Source: Chloroflexota bacterium (GTDB taxonomy: Bacteria; Chloroflexota; JAJPGV01). From it: a stretch of DNA of 64,000 bases. The notes under the pieces are model-generated. The model was given only the letters and a program-made list of their open reading frames with translations. It was not told the DNA's origin and did not search any database. Within the stretch, counting starts at the first letter, position 1, and every line of letters starts with the position of its first letter. This document shows positions 51,122 through 60,213 of the stretch, piece by piece. The position numbers and the translations under genes were made by a program. The stretch spans positions 1 to 64,000 of the forward strand of contig JAJPGV010000039.1 in assembly GCA_021325635.1 (NCBI GenBank), read 5' to 3'.

Positions 51122-53064
51122 GCACCGTCAGCCGCGACGGCCACCACAGCGGCCGGCTCACAATCAACGAAGACGCCCGACGCATGATCGACGTCGCCCG
51201 CGAGGAAGGCATCGAGACCGTGTGGGATCGTCTTCAGGCCCAGCAGCCCCAGTGCGGCTACTGTTCCCTGGGGGTCTCATGCCGCAACTGCTCTATGGGC
51301 CCATGTCGCATCGACCCCTTCGGGGCCGGACCGCAAAAGGGCGTTTGCGGCGCCGACGCCGACGTTATCGTCGCCCGCAACCTGGGCCGAACCATCGCTG
51401 CCGGCTCGTCGTCCCATTCCGACCACGGCCGCGACATTCTGGAAGTCTTCCTGGCCACGGCCAAAGGTGAGACGACCGGCTATCGCATTGCCGATGAAGC
51501 GAAGCTGCTGCGCCTCGCCGCCGAATTCGGCATCCCCAGCGACGGTCGCTCGGTCAGCGACGTAGCCAGCGACCTCGCGGACCGCCTCTTCGAGGACTTC
51601 GGCAGCCGCAAAGAGCACCTGTCGTTCGTGGAGCGCGCGCCGGCCAAACGGCGCGAAGTGTGGGAGAAGCTCGGCATCGTCCCTCGCGGCATCGATCGTG
51701 AGAACGTCGAGATGCTGCACCGCACGCACATGGGCGTTGACAATGATTATGTCAACATCTTGCTCCATGGCCTGCGCACTGGTCTGTCGGATGGCTGGGG
51801 CGGCTCGATGATCGCTACGGAGCTGTCCGACATCATGTTCGGCACGCCAAGCCCACGCATGTCCGAAGTGAACCTGGGCGTGCTTCGGTCCGACCAGGTC
51901 AACGTGGCCATGCACGGGCACAATCCCCTCCTGTCCGACGTGATCGTCAGCGCCGCCCAGGACCCCGAGCTGCTCGAGCTGGCCCGTTCCTATGGCGCTA
52001 CCGGTATCAACGTCGTCGGCCTGTGCTGCACGGGCAATGAACTCCAGATGCGGCGTGGCGTGCCGATAGCCGGCAACCACCTGATGCAGGAGCTGGTGAT
52101 GATGACCGGCGCCCTGGAAGCCATGGTCGTGGACTACCAGTGCATCATGCCTTCGGTCACCGACGTGGCCAAGTGCTACCACACCCAGATCATCTCCACC
52201 GCCGACAAGGCCAAGTTCCCCGGGGCGACGCACGTGTCCTTCGATCCCCACCGCGGCGCAGAGATCGGGAAGCAGATCGTGCGCATGGCTGTTGAGGCCT
52301 ATCCCAATCGCAACCCGGATCGCGTGCGCATTCCAGTCAAGCCGGTGCAGATGATGGCCGGGTTCTCGGTGGAAGCCATCCTCGGAGCCCTGGGCGGAAC
52401 CCCCAAGCCCCTGGTGGATGCCATCGCCGGCGGAGCCATCCGGGGAGCGGTCGCCGTGGTTGGCTGCAGCAACCCCAAGGTTCCCCAGGACTATGGCCAC
52501 GTGGAGCTCACCCGCCAGCTCATCGAGCACGACGTGCTGGTGATCGTGACGGGCTGCGCCGCTGTGGCCAACGGGAAGGCCGGCCAGATGCTGCCGGAGT
52601 CGGCCCGCATGGCCGGGCCGGGCCTGCGTGGAGTGTGTGAGGCGCTCGGCATCCCGCCGGTGCTGCACATGGGCTCGTGTGTCGACAACAGCCGCGTGCT
52701 GGTACTGGCCGGGGCGCTGGCCAGCTACCTGGGAGTCGACATCGATCAGCTGCCCCTGGCCGGAGCCGCGCCGGAGTGGTATTCGGAGAAGGCCGTGGCC
52801 ATCGGCGCCTACGTCGTCGCCAGCGGGGTCAAGACCGTGCTGGGCGTGCAGCCGCCGATCTTCGGCAGTCCGCATGTCGTCGACCTGCTGGCCAACGGGC
52901 TCGAGGGCGTCACTGGCGCGACCTTCGCCATCGAGCCCGACCCGGCCAAGGCGTCGCTGCTGATTCGTCGACACATCGAGGCCAAGCGCAAAGCGCTCGG
53001 CCTGCCATACGAGGAAGTGGAGGAGATGGCCCCGGCGGTCGAGGCCGTGGGGACCGGAGCGTAA
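51118..53064 (+). CDS. cooS: anaerobic carbon-monoxide dehydrogenase catalytic subunit (Ni-Fe)
   Basis: Oxidises CO with water to CO2 and two electrons at a [Ni-4Fe-4S] C-cluster. The 648 residues contain all expected ligands by homology: His266, Cys303/304, Cys342, Cys450, Cys480 and Cys521, plus Lys558 and the proton-transfer HSDH near 100. B-cluster Cys are 55, 58, 63 and 77. At the D-cluster, Cys46-x2-Cys49 replaces the usual C-x7-C, the form linked to a [2Fe-2S] D-cluster. ATG 51118 overlaps cooF; cooC follows by 5 bases. It needs anaerobic or micro-oxic Ni maturation. Confidence 0.96.
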   Translation: MSTVSRDGHHSGRLTINEDARRMIDVAREEGIETVWDRLQAQQPQCGYCSLGVSCRNCSMGPCRIDPFGAGPQKGVCGADADVIVARNLGRTIAAGSSSHSDHGRDILEVFLATAKGETTGYRIADEAKLLRLAAEFGIPSDGRSVSDVASDLADRLFEDFGSRKEHLSFVERAPAKRREVWEKLGIVPRGIDRENVEMLHRTHMGVDNDYVNILLHGLRTGLSDGWGGSMIATELSDIMFGTPSPRMSEVNLGVLRSDQVNVAMHGHNPLLSDVIVSAAQDPELLELARSYGATGINVVGLCCTGNELQMRRGVPIAGNHLMQELVMMTGALEAMVVDYQCIMPSVTDVAKCYHTQIISTADKAKFPGATHVSFDPHRGAEIGKQIVRMAVEAYPNRNPDRVRIPVKPVQMMAGFSVEAILGALGGTPKPLVDAIAGGAIRGAVAVVGCSNPKVPQDYGHVELTRQLIEHDVLVIVTGCAAVANGKAGQMLPESARMAGPGLRGVCEALGIPPVLHMGSCVDNSRVLVLAGALASYLGVDIDQLPLAGAAPEWYSEKAVAIGAYVVASGVKTVLGVQPPIFGSPHVVDLLANGLEGVTGATFAIEPDPAKASLLIRRHIEAKRKALGLPYEEVEEMAPAVEAVGTGA

Positions 53065-53069
53065 GCCAG

Positions 53070-53948
53070 ATGTGCGACGTCGACGAGCGGCATCAGCACG
53101 CGGTTGATGCCGCCATAGCAGGCGGCGAAGGGCTGCGCACGGTGGTCGTGGGCAAGGGGGGAGTGGGGAAATCGACGATCACCGCGCTGCTGGCCCGCAT
53201 TCTCGCGCGGCGAGGAGCCCAGGTGCTGGCTGTCGACGCTGATGAGCAGCGTAACCTCGCAGCTACCCTGGGCCTCGCCGCCGCCGCCGCCGCAATCGTT
53301 CCCCTGGCCGAACAGGCCGACTACGTCGAAGAGAAGACGGGCGCTCGGCCGGGTGAAGGGTCGGGCGGCATACTGCGGCTCAATCCCGACGTCTCGGACG
53401 TCGTCGAGCGCCTGGGCGTTCCGGCGCCAGATGGCGTCCGCTTGCTGGTCATGGGCACGGTGCGCCGCGCCGGAAGCGGCTGCCTCTGTCCGGAGCACTC
53501 ACTGTTAGCGGCAACCGTGGGCGGCATGAGCCTGCGCCGAGGTGAAGTGGTGCTGATGGATACCCACGCCGGCGTAGAACATTTCGGCCGCGCGCTGGCC
53601 CGCGGCTTCGATCGGGCGCTCGTGGTAGTCGATCCCACCTTCAACGCCATGCACGTTGGCGTCGAAGCGGCGCGTCTCTCGATCGACCTCGGAATCCATG
53701 ACGTCCGACTGCTGGTCAACCGCGTGCGTGGGCCCGACGACCTGTGCCGCGCTCTGGACAACATCAGCCGAGCGGGTGACTTTGCCTTCCACTCGCTGCA
53801 CGCGCTGCCCTACGACGAGCTAGCCATGGCGAGTGAGCCGGCAGTCGACGAGCTGCTGCGCGGGTCGGATCTGGCCGGCGCCGTTGGCGCGCTGGCGGCC
53901 GAGCTGGTTCCGGCAGCCACCACTCCCATCCTCCAGGCGGTGCGCTGA
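53070..53948 (+). CDS. cooC: CO dehydrogenase maturation ATPase CooC
   Basis: A MinD/SIMIBI-class ATPase that aids nickel insertion into CooS. The 292 residues have the deviant P-loop GKGGVGKST (28-36), DADEQRNLAATLG and the family C-x-C metal motif in SGCLCPEHSLL (Cys138, Cys140), which joins the dimer around a metal ion. An N-terminal extension of about 20 residues precedes the P-loop. The gene starts 5 bases after cooS and its stop overlaps the next gene as TGATG, placing it within one translation unit with its substrate enzyme. Confidence 0.93.
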   Translation: MCDVDERHQHAVDAAIAGGEGLRTVVVGKGGVGKSTITALLARILARRGAQVLAVDADEQRNLAATLGLAAAAAAIVPLAEQADYVEEKTGARPGEGSGGILRLNPDVSDVVERLGVPAPDGVRLLVMGTVRRAGSGCLCPEHSLLAATVGGMSLRRGEVVLMDTHAGVEHFGRALARGFDRALVVVDPTFNAMHVGVEAARLSIDLGIHDVRLLVNRVRGPDDLCRALDNISRAGDFAFHSLHALPYDELAMASEPAVDELLRGSDLAGAVGALAAELVPAATTPILQAVR

Positions 53949-55201
53949 TGCGCGCGGTGATTATTGGCACGGGTCCGGCGGGCATCACCGCCGCCCTCAC
54001 CCTGCGGCAGCTCGATCCTTCCGGCGCGGTAACCGCGCTGTCGGCCGAGCCGTACCCGCCCTACTCGCCGCCGGCGATAGCCGACCATTTCCTGACCGGC
54101 CGCGATCAGACGCTGTACTGGCAGGGCAGGGACGTTGCTCAGCGCCTAGGCATCGAGGAGCGGCGCGAAGCTTGCGTCGCGGCGGTGGACAGCTGCAACC
54201 GCGAGGTCGTCCTGGCGGACGGCGACCGTATCCGGTACGAAAGATTGATCGTCGCTTCGGGCAGCCGGCTGCACGCGCCCTTAACAGGCGCGGAGCTGCC
54301 GGGCGTGTACGACTTCAAGTCGCTGCGAGTGGCCACCGAGATGATTGGTCGGGTGCGCTCCGGCGAGGTCAAGAGCGCGCTGATCGTGGGCAACGGCTTT
54401 ATCGGCATCGAGCTAGCCCTGCTGCTGGCCGATCTCGGCGTCGACGTGACCATCATCGGCCGCAGGTCGTGGGTCATGCCTCGCGTATTGGATCCTGAGA
54501 CCTCCGCCGTGGCCGAAGCAGCCCTGGAGGCGCGAGGCGTGACCCTCCGCCTGGGCCTGGAAGCTGAGGCATTCATAGGCGATGGCGGCGTCACCGGGGT
54601 GCGCCTAGCCGGAGGAGAAGTCGTCACCGCCGGGATGTACATCGCCGCCACCGGCGTGAAGCCGCACGTCGAGTTCCTTGGCGGCTCGGACGTGACGGCC
54701 AGGTGGGGCGTGGAGGTCGACGACCGGCTGCGCACAACCGATCCCAACATCTTCGCCGCCGGCGACGTGACCGAAGCCGCCGACCGCCTCACCGGCGAGC
54801 CATACGTGCACGCCATCTTCCCCAATGCCGTGGCCCAGGGCCGTGTCGCCGCCCTGAACGCCCTGGGGCGAGACATACGTTACGAGGGAGCTGAGGCGAT
54901 GAACAGCCTCAAGCACCTCGGAGTGCCCATCGTCGCCATGGGCAGCACCGACCACCCGGATGAGATCCTGCGCCGTCATGACGGCGCGGGGCTGCGCTCG
55001 ATTTACCTGCGCGACGGCCAGATCGTGGGCGCGCAGCTCGCCGGGGACATCAGCGCCGCGGGCATCTATCGCTCGCTCATGCTCCGCCGGGCGAAGGTGC
55101 GCCCGTTCGGCAAGCGCATCATCGAGCCCGGCTTCGGCATGAGCCAGATTGTTTGGGACGCAATGCAGCCAGGCCGGATCCATGCCTGTGCCGCAGCCTG
55201 A
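53948..55201 (+). CDS. NAD(P)/FAD-dependent oxidoreductase of the CODH operon
   Basis: A 417-residue two-dinucleotide-fold flavoprotein like NADH:rubredoxin or ferredoxin reductases. The FAD motif is AVIIGTGPAGITAAL, the NAD(P) motif SALIVGNGFIGIEL and the second FAD contact IFAAGDVTEAA. Such FNOR genes accompany cooF/cooS in several anaerobic CODH clusters, where they are proposed to pass CO electrons to NAD(P)+ or to oxygen-protective reductases. ATG 53948 shares a base with the cooC stop. The last 20 bases overlap the transhydrogenase alpha gene. Confidence 0.9.
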   Translation: MRAVIIGTGPAGITAALTLRQLDPSGAVTALSAEPYPPYSPPAIADHFLTGRDQTLYWQGRDVAQRLGIEERREACVAAVDSCNREVVLADGDRIRYERLIVASGSRLHAPLTGAELPGVYDFKSLRVATEMIGRVRSGEVKSALIVGNGFIGIELALLLADLGVDVTIIGRRSWVMPRVLDPETSAVAEAALEARGVTLRLGLEAEAFIGDGGVTGVRLAGGEVVTAGMYIAATGVKPHVEFLGGSDVTARWGVEVDDRLRTTDPNIFAAGDVTEAADRLTGEPYVHAIFPNAVAQGRVAALNALGRDIRYEGAEAMNSLKHLGVPIVAMGSTDHPDEILRRHDGAGLRSIYLRDGQIVGAQLAGDISAAGIYRSLMLRRAKVRPFGKRIIEPGFGMSQIVWDAMQPGRIHACAAA

Positions 55202-56411
55202 AGCCGACCCGGTGGGACAGCCGGGAGCAAGTCCGGTGCGAATCGCCGTCCTGAAGGAGACCCGCCCGGGCGAACGGCGAGTCGCCCTGGTGCCCGGCAC
55301 GGTCGACAAGCTGCGCCAGCTCGGAGCCGACGTCCGGATGCAGGCCGGAGCCGCCGAGGGCATCAGTCTGCCCGACGCGGCGTTCCACAACGTGGCCTTC
55401 GGCCAGGACCCGCGCAGCCTCGTAGGCGACGCGGACATCGTCCTGGCCGTTCAGCCACCGGCGGTTGAAGTGGTCAACGCTATGAAGCCAGGCGCGATCC
55501 TGATCTCCTTCGTCTACGCTGAAAGAGAGCCCGCGCTGGTCCAGGCTCTGTGCGCGCGGCGCGTCACCTGCTTCGCCATGGAGCTGGTTCCGCGCTCCAG
55601 CCGGGCGCAAGCGGTCGACGCGCTTTCCAGTCAGGCCGCCCTGGCCGGCTACTACGCGGTGCTGCTGGGAGCTACCAAGCTCACCCGCATTCTGCCGATG
55701 ATGACCACGGCTGTTGGCGCCCTGCGTCCGGCAACCGTGCTGGTCATGGGCCTCGGGGTGTGCGGGCTGCAAGCCGTCGCCACGGCTCACCGCCTGGGCG
55801 CCATCGTCGAGGGCTACGACGTTCGCCCCGAAACGCGGGGGGAGGTGCAGTCGCTTGGAGCGAGATTCGTCGACACCGGCATCGATGCCCGAGGTGAAGG
55901 CGGTTACGCCCGCGAGCTGACGAGCGACGAGCGCCAGCACGTTGCCGACGTACTGACCAGGCACATCCAGCAGGCCGACCTCGTCATCACCACGGCCGCC
56001 GTGCCTGGCCGGCCGGCCCCGCGGCTCGTCAGCCGGCCCCAGGTGGAAGGCATGAAGCCAGGCTCGGTCATCGTGGACCTGGCCGCCGAGGGTGGCGGGA
56101 ACTGCGAGTGCTCGCGTCCCGACGAGGTTGTCCGGGTAGGCCAAGTCACCGTCCTGGCTCCCTCGAACGTTCCCTCACTGCTGGGCGAGCACGCCAGTGA
56201 GCTCTATGCCAAGAACCAGGTCAACCTGCTCCAGCTGATGCTCCGCAATGGCCGCATCGACATCGACTGGTCCGATGACATCCTGGCCGGCAGCGTGCTC
56301 ACCCACGATGGGGAGATCAAGAACCGCACTGCGCGGCAGGCGCTGGAGCCGCGCCGGAGTGAGCCGGTGCAGGCACCCGACCACGTGCAGCCAGGGCTTG
56401 CTCGATCGTGA
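55182..56411 (+). CDS. pntAA: NAD(P) transhydrogenase alpha subunit, NAD(H)-binding part (PntAA)
   Basis: Domain I of the proton-translocating transhydrogenase, binding NAD(H) on the cytoplasmic side. It has about 409 residues; the conserved start is VRIAVLKETRPGERRVALVP. The nucleotide motif is VLVMGLGVCGLQAVATAHRLGA, and GYDVRPETRGEVQSLGARF is an RPETREQV-like loop. It lacks the membrane helices found in single-chain PntA; these are in the next gene, the three-gene layout. ATG 55182 is used; GTG 55236, behind GGGAG, is a fair alternative that would remove a Pro-rich leader. It overlaps the flavoprotein gene. Confidence 0.92.
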   Translation: MPVPQPEADPVGQPGASPVRIAVLKETRPGERRVALVPGTVDKLRQLGADVRMQAGAAEGISLPDAAFHNVAFGQDPRSLVGDADIVLAVQPPAVEVVNAMKPGAILISFVYAEREPALVQALCARRVTCFAMELVPRSSRAQAVDALSSQAALAGYYAVLLGATKLTRILPMMTTAVGALRPATVLVMGLGVCGLQAVATAHRLGAIVEGYDVRPETRGEVQSLGARFVDTGIDARGEGGYARELTSDERQHVADVLTRHIQQADLVITTAAVPGRPAPRLVSRPQVEGMKPGSVIVDLAAEGGGNCECSRPDEVVRVGQVTVLAPSNVPSLLGEHASELYAKNQVNLLQLMLRNGRIDIDWSDDILAGSVLTHDGEIKNRTARQALEPRRSEPVQAPDHVQPGLARS

Positions 56412-56421
56412 GGAGGCATTG

Positions 56422-56742
56422 ATGACGCTGCAATTGACAATCACTGGCTTCGTGGCCATCTACATCTTCATGCTGGCGGCCTTCACCGGGTATGAGGTCA
56501 TCAGCCGGGTTCCGGCCATCCTGCACACGCCGCTGATGTCCGGATCCAACTTCGTCCATGGCATCGTGGTCGTGGGTGCACTGTATGCCCTTCTCAATGC
56601 CACGTCCCTCACCGAACAGATCATCGGCTTCGTGGGCGTCGTTCTCGGAGCGGCCAACGCCGCCGGTGGCTACGTCGTGACCATCCGCATGCTGGAGATG
56701 TTCAAGGTCAGCCATTCCCGGACCGGCGAGAAGGTAACGTGA
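56422..56742 (+). CDS. pntAB: NAD(P) transhydrogenase alpha subunit, membrane part (PntAB)
   Basis: A 106-residue small membrane subunit with about three transmembrane helices (VAIYIFMLAAFTGYEVISRVP, GIVVVGALYALLNA, QIIGFVGVVLGAANAAGGYVV), corresponding to the first part of domain II that forms the proton channel. AGGAGG lies just upstream of ATG 56422. It is 10 bases after pntAA. The stop overlaps the GTG start of pntB as GTGA. Mild Arg/Lys at the C-terminus suggests an inside location. Confidence 0.93.
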   Translation: MTLQLTITGFVAIYIFMLAAFTGYEVISRVPAILHTPLMSGSNFVHGIVVVGALYALLNATSLTEQIIGFVGVVLGAANAAGGYVVTIRMLEMFKVSHSRTGEKVT

Positions 56743-58163
56743 ACCTCGGCTGGCTGGTCGCCCTGGTCGACGTCGTGGTCGCCTTCCTTCTCATCTTCGG
56801 CCTCAAGCAGATGGCCTCCCCGGTCACTGCGCGATCCGGCATCGGCTTAGCCGGCGCGGGCATGCTCGCCGCCGTGCTGGCCGCTCTGCTGTATGTCCTC
56901 GATGTGGCGCCGGACGCCCAGCCACACGTGACCGCGAACGCGATTCTCGCCGCGCTCGCCCTGGCTCTAGGGCTGGGCTGGGCGTGGTGGGCCGGCTCCC
57001 GGGTTCCCATGACCGCCATGCCGCAGATGGTCGCCATCTACAACGGCATGGGCGGCGGGGCCGCGGCGGCGATTGCCGCCACCGAGCTGCTCGGTGCCGG
57101 CCAGGGGGCCAGCACTCGGCTGGCCATAGCGGTTGTTGGCGGTTTGATCGGCTCCGTGTCGCTGTCCGGATCAGTCGTGGCCTGGGCCAAGCTGGACGAG
57201 CGGCTGAAGCGACCGTGCCGAATCAAGGGCCAGCAGATGCTCAATGCGCTGGTGATGCTGGCTGCGATCGTCCTTGGCTTCAGCACGATCCTCGTCATGC
57301 CGCGCAGCCCTGGCCTGGCGGCGCTGTTCTTCTTCGCAGCGCTGCTCTTTGGGGTGCTCATGACGCTGCCCATCGGCGGGGCCGATATGCCCGTGGTGAT
57401 TTCGCTGTACAACGCCTGCACCGGTGTGGCGGTGGGGCTCGATGGCTACGTCCTCCAGAACCCTGCGCTGATGGTTGCCGGCACGATTGTGGGCTCAGCC
57501 GGCACGCTGCTCACCGTGCTCATGGCACGAGCCATGAACCGCTCCGTTCGCAACGTCCTGTTCGCGAACTTCGGCGCGACCGGCAGCGCAGCACAAGCCG
57601 GTGCCGTGGGCGCTCTCAAACCGGCCGAGGCCAGCGACGCGGCCATTTTCATGCGCTATGCCCGCAAAGTCATCGTCGCGCCCGGCTACGGGCTAGCCGT
57701 CGCGCAGGCTCAGCACAAGCTCTACGAGCTGGTCAAGCTGTTGCAAGCCGCCGGCGTGGAAGTCAAGTTCGCCGTGCACCCGGTGGCGGGACGCATGCCC
57801 GGACACATGGACGTGCTCCTCGCCGAGGCGGGCGTACCCTACGACCTCATTTTCGAGCTCGATGACATCAACGACGAGTTCGACGATGCCGACGTCGCTC
57901 TCGTGATCGGCGCCAACGACGTCGTCAATCCGGCGGCCCGCGTGGACCGATCGTCACCGATTTACGGCATGCCGATCTTGAACGTGGACCATGCGCACCA
58001 GGTCTACGTGATCAAACGCGGGCAGGGGAGAGGCTACTCGGGCATCGAGAATGCCCTGTTCTACGCGCCCAATTGCGCCATGGTCTACGGCGACGCCCAG
58101 GCCGTCCTGGTCAAGATGATTCAAGCCATCAAAGATCTCACCGCGGAGCCGCAGGCGGCGTGA
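56739..58163 (+). CDS. pntB: NAD(P) transhydrogenase beta subunit (PntB)
   Basis: The 474-residue subunit with the rest of the membrane domain (about eight helices) and the cytoplasmic NADP(H) domain. The latter has VIVAPGYGLAVAQAQHKLYEL and FAVHPVAGRMPGHMDVLLAEA, then DDADVALVIGANDVVNPAA and the RGQGRGYSGIEN loop that closes over NADP. Complete with PntAA/PntAB, it can make NADPH from NADH using the proton gradient. GTG 56739 overlaps pntAB. It ends the CO operon; 66 bases then separate it from a hypothetical gene. Confidence 0.95.
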   Translation: MNLGWLVALVDVVVAFLLIFGLKQMASPVTARSGIGLAGAGMLAAVLAALLYVLDVAPDAQPHVTANAILAALALALGLGWAWWAGSRVPMTAMPQMVAIYNGMGGGAAAAIAATELLGAGQGASTRLAIAVVGGLIGSVSLSGSVVAWAKLDERLKRPCRIKGQQMLNALVMLAAIVLGFSTILVMPRSPGLAALFFFAALLFGVLMTLPIGGADMPVVISLYNACTGVAVGLDGYVLQNPALMVAGTIVGSAGTLLTVLMARAMNRSVRNVLFANFGATGSAAQAGAVGALKPAEASDAAIFMRYARKVIVAPGYGLAVAQAQHKLYELVKLLQAAGVEVKFAVHPVAGRMPGHMDVLLAEAGVPYDLIFELDDINDEFDDADVALVIGANDVVNPAARVDRSSPIYGMPILNVDHAHQVYVIKRGQGRGYSGIENALFYAPNCAMVYGDAQAVLVKMIQAIKDLTAEPQAA

Positions 58164-58229
58164 AATCCCACCGCTTTCTCGCCACTTGCTCTCAATCGAC
58201 CTTGCGCTGCCTATGAGGGGGAAGGTGCC

Positions 58230-58604
58230 ATGAATCTGTACCCGCTTCCACCGCTCGCTTCCGGCAGGGAAGCGCTCCTGAACATCTTCAAACGGCCACC
58301 CTTCGCGGAAGCCGCGGCGCGCGCGGCCGACCAGGCGGGGTTGAGCCCGCGCACACCCGAGATCGGGCCCAACAAGCTGGTCTCGCTAGGTATCGGCGCC
58401 CAAACCGTGGGCGTGGTCCAGACGGTAGACGCGAGCCAGGCACAGATGGTGGCCAGCAACATGAACGCCGACTACCGGCTGCTGGTCAACAGCAGCGGCG
58501 GCACAACCGAGGTGCAGCCGGTCATCGGGAACATCAACGGCCTGGCCAATTTGCACAACGGGATAGCCGACCTCTCCGGCTTCCATCCCCTGGGGTCTGT
58601 GTAG
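58230..58604 (+). CDS. hypothetical protein
   Basis: A 124-residue protein with no recognised domain. It reads MNLYPLPPLASGREALLN, then SPRTPEIGPNKLVSLGIGAQ and ADYRLLVNSSGGTTEVQPVIG. It is rich in Asn, Gly and Val and may be a beta-rich fold. There is no signal peptide and no transmembrane segment. GGGGGAAGG precedes ATG 58230. It may be a distal gene of the pnt operon. Confidence 0.55.
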   Translation: MNLYPLPPLASGREALLNIFKRPPFAEAAARAADQAGLSPRTPEIGPNKLVSLGIGAQTVGVVQTVDASQAQMVASNMNADYRLLVNSSGGTTEVQPVIGNINGLANLHNGIADLSGFHPLGSV

Positions 58605-58761
58605 CGCCGCTTCGACGAACGGGCGCGGCCTTTTCGATACGCCAACGGCCACGCAAAGTGGGGTGGTTGCCTCCGGCAACAAGTGTGCCGCTTTCGACCT
58701 TGCCGGTGCGCTGCCCGGAACCTATCCTGGTGTTGATTACGGAGCGAGGAGCAAGCTACCC

Positions 58762-59076
58762 ATGCGCATGATGATGAAAGTCAGTTTCCCGGTAGAAAAG
58801 GCGAACCAGACCATCGCCGACGGCAGTCTGCCCAGGAACATGCAGGCAATCCTGGGCGAGCTGAAACCCGAGGCAGCCTACTTCACAACCTTCCAAGGCA
58901 AGCGGACCGCCTTCGTCTTCTTCGACCTGCAGGACCCCTCACAGATGCCGTCCGTGGGCGAGCCGTTCTTTCTCGCATTCAATGCCGAAGTTGATCTCTA
59001 CCCGGTCATGAGTCCCGCCGACCTCGAAAAGGGCCTCAGCGGAATCGAACAAGCAGTCCGCACCTATTTCAAATAG
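58762..59076 (+). CDS. small conserved alpha/beta protein, probable dimeric barrel
   Basis: A 104-residue protein, MRMMMKVSFPVEKANQTI, with PEAAYFTTFQGKRTAFVFFDL and SVGEPFFLAFNAEVDLYPVMS. The pattern (edge strand, helix, FxxxxGxRTAFxxFD strand) resembles widespread dimeric alpha-beta barrel proteins of unknown substrate. GAGGAG lies upstream of ATG 58762. The longer ORF has no support. Confidence 0.65.
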   Translation: MRMMMKVSFPVEKANQTIADGSLPRNMQAILGELKPEAAYFTTFQGKRTAFVFFDLQDPSQMPSVGEPFFLAFNAEVDLYPVMSPADLEKGLSGIEQAVRTYFK

Positions 59077-59106
59077 CTCGGCAGCCGCGGCTGCGATGGG
59101 CCGCGC

Positions 59107-60213
59107 TCAGCGGCCCATGAAGCTCGGAGGCGTAGGCCGTAGGCGATCGGGCGTCTGCGGCGGGCTGAGTTCATAGACGCGCAGGGTCTTGTCGTCCGCA
59201 CCCATCGCCAGATACCGGCCATCCGGTGACCAGGCTGTCCCGTTCGTGTCATAGCCCACGTCGTCGCGAGCGATAAGGGCTCCCCCGGCGTCGAGGATCT
59301 TCAGGTCGAAGGACACCGAGGTGAGCGCCAGCAGCTTGCCATTGGGCGACCATGAGACCGTGCCCGATTGGCGCCCCTTGGGAAGCTCGCGAATGAGCTT
59401 GGCGGTGGCGGGATTCACCAGCAGCAGCGCTCCGTCGTCGTAGGCGATGGCCAGCGTTTGCCCATCAGGGGACAGGCTCATGCTGTTCACCGCCTTGTGC
59501 GCGACATCCGGCTGGAATATGCGCACCGGCTTGGCCTGCCCTGCAGCGAAAAAGGCGACCCGGCCCGTCTCGTCACTGGCGGCGACCTCCCCGCCGGGCA
59601 GCCACAGCAGCGCCCGCGTCCTAACGTCCCCAACCTGGAAGCTGTCGACGAGGGTGCCGTCCTTGGCCTCGAACAGCTGCACCGTGTTTCGGCCTTGTGC
59701 GAGGGCGAAGCGTTGACCGTCGGGCGACCACGCCACGGATGGGTACGTCGTCGGATACGCGGTAACGCTGTATGCCACCTGGAGCGATTCGGGATCGGAG
59801 ACACGCACGCTGCCGTCGCCCGCGGCCGTCAGCAGCCGCTTGCCGTCGGGGGACCAAGCCAGGCCCGTGGTCTGGCCCACGTGCAGCTTCCGGATCACCG
59901 CGTCCTCACCCGGCTGGAGCTGAAGCTTGAGCACGGCCACCGTGCCGTCCTCGGCGCCGATGGCCAGCCTGAGTCCGTCCGGTGAAAAGGCGACGGTCTC
60001 CACGTGATCCTCACCCACCGGCTGGCGGAGGATCTCCTTGAGCGATACGCCCGAAGCGCTTGGCAGGGCGGACCCGGCTGACGGCGCCTGACTGGCTGGA
60101 GAGGCCGGTGCGATCTGCCCTGGACTGGCCGAGCAGGCTGCCACGGTAAAGGCCGCGAGCACGCCCACGGTCCAACGAACCCGCTTGAGCAAGCTAGCGC
60201 CGCGGAGGCTCAT
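59107..60213 (-). CDS. WD40-like beta-propeller lipoprotein
   Basis: A 368-residue exported protein. The signal VRWTVGVLAAFTVAACSAS ends in the lipobox VAAC, so it is lipid-anchored outside the membrane. The rest is about seven blades with the recurrent phrase W/LSPDGxxLA (AFSPDGLRLAIG, AWSPDGKRLLTAA, AWSPDGQRFALA, SLSPDGQTLAIAY, SWSPNGKLLALTS, AWSPDGRYLAMG). Such propellers scaffold protein or ligand binding. It stands opposite to the small alpha/beta gene and divergent from the DUF2249 operon. Confidence 0.88.
   Translation of the reverse strand: MSLRGASLLKRVRWTVGVLAAFTVAACSASPGQIAPASPASQAPSAGSALPSASGVSLKEILRQPVGEDHVETVAFSPDGLRLAIGAEDGTVAVLKLQLQPGEDAVIRKLHVGQTTGLAWSPDGKRLLTAAGDGSVRVSDPESLQVAYSVTAYPTTYPSVAWSPDGQRFALAQGRNTVQLFEAKDGTLVDSFQVGDVRTRALLWLPGGEVAASDETGRVAFFAAGQAKPVRIFQPDVAHKAVNSMSLSPDGQTLAIAYDDGALLLVNPATAKLIRELPKGRQSGTVSWSPNGKLLALTSVSFDLKILDAGGALIARDDVGYDTNGTAWSPDGRYLAMGADDKTLRVYELSPPQTPDRLRPTPPSFMGR

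Noticed and set aside
51277-52974. 565-codon open frame antisense to cooS
   Set aside because: Shadow frame of a gene with complete catalytic motifs.
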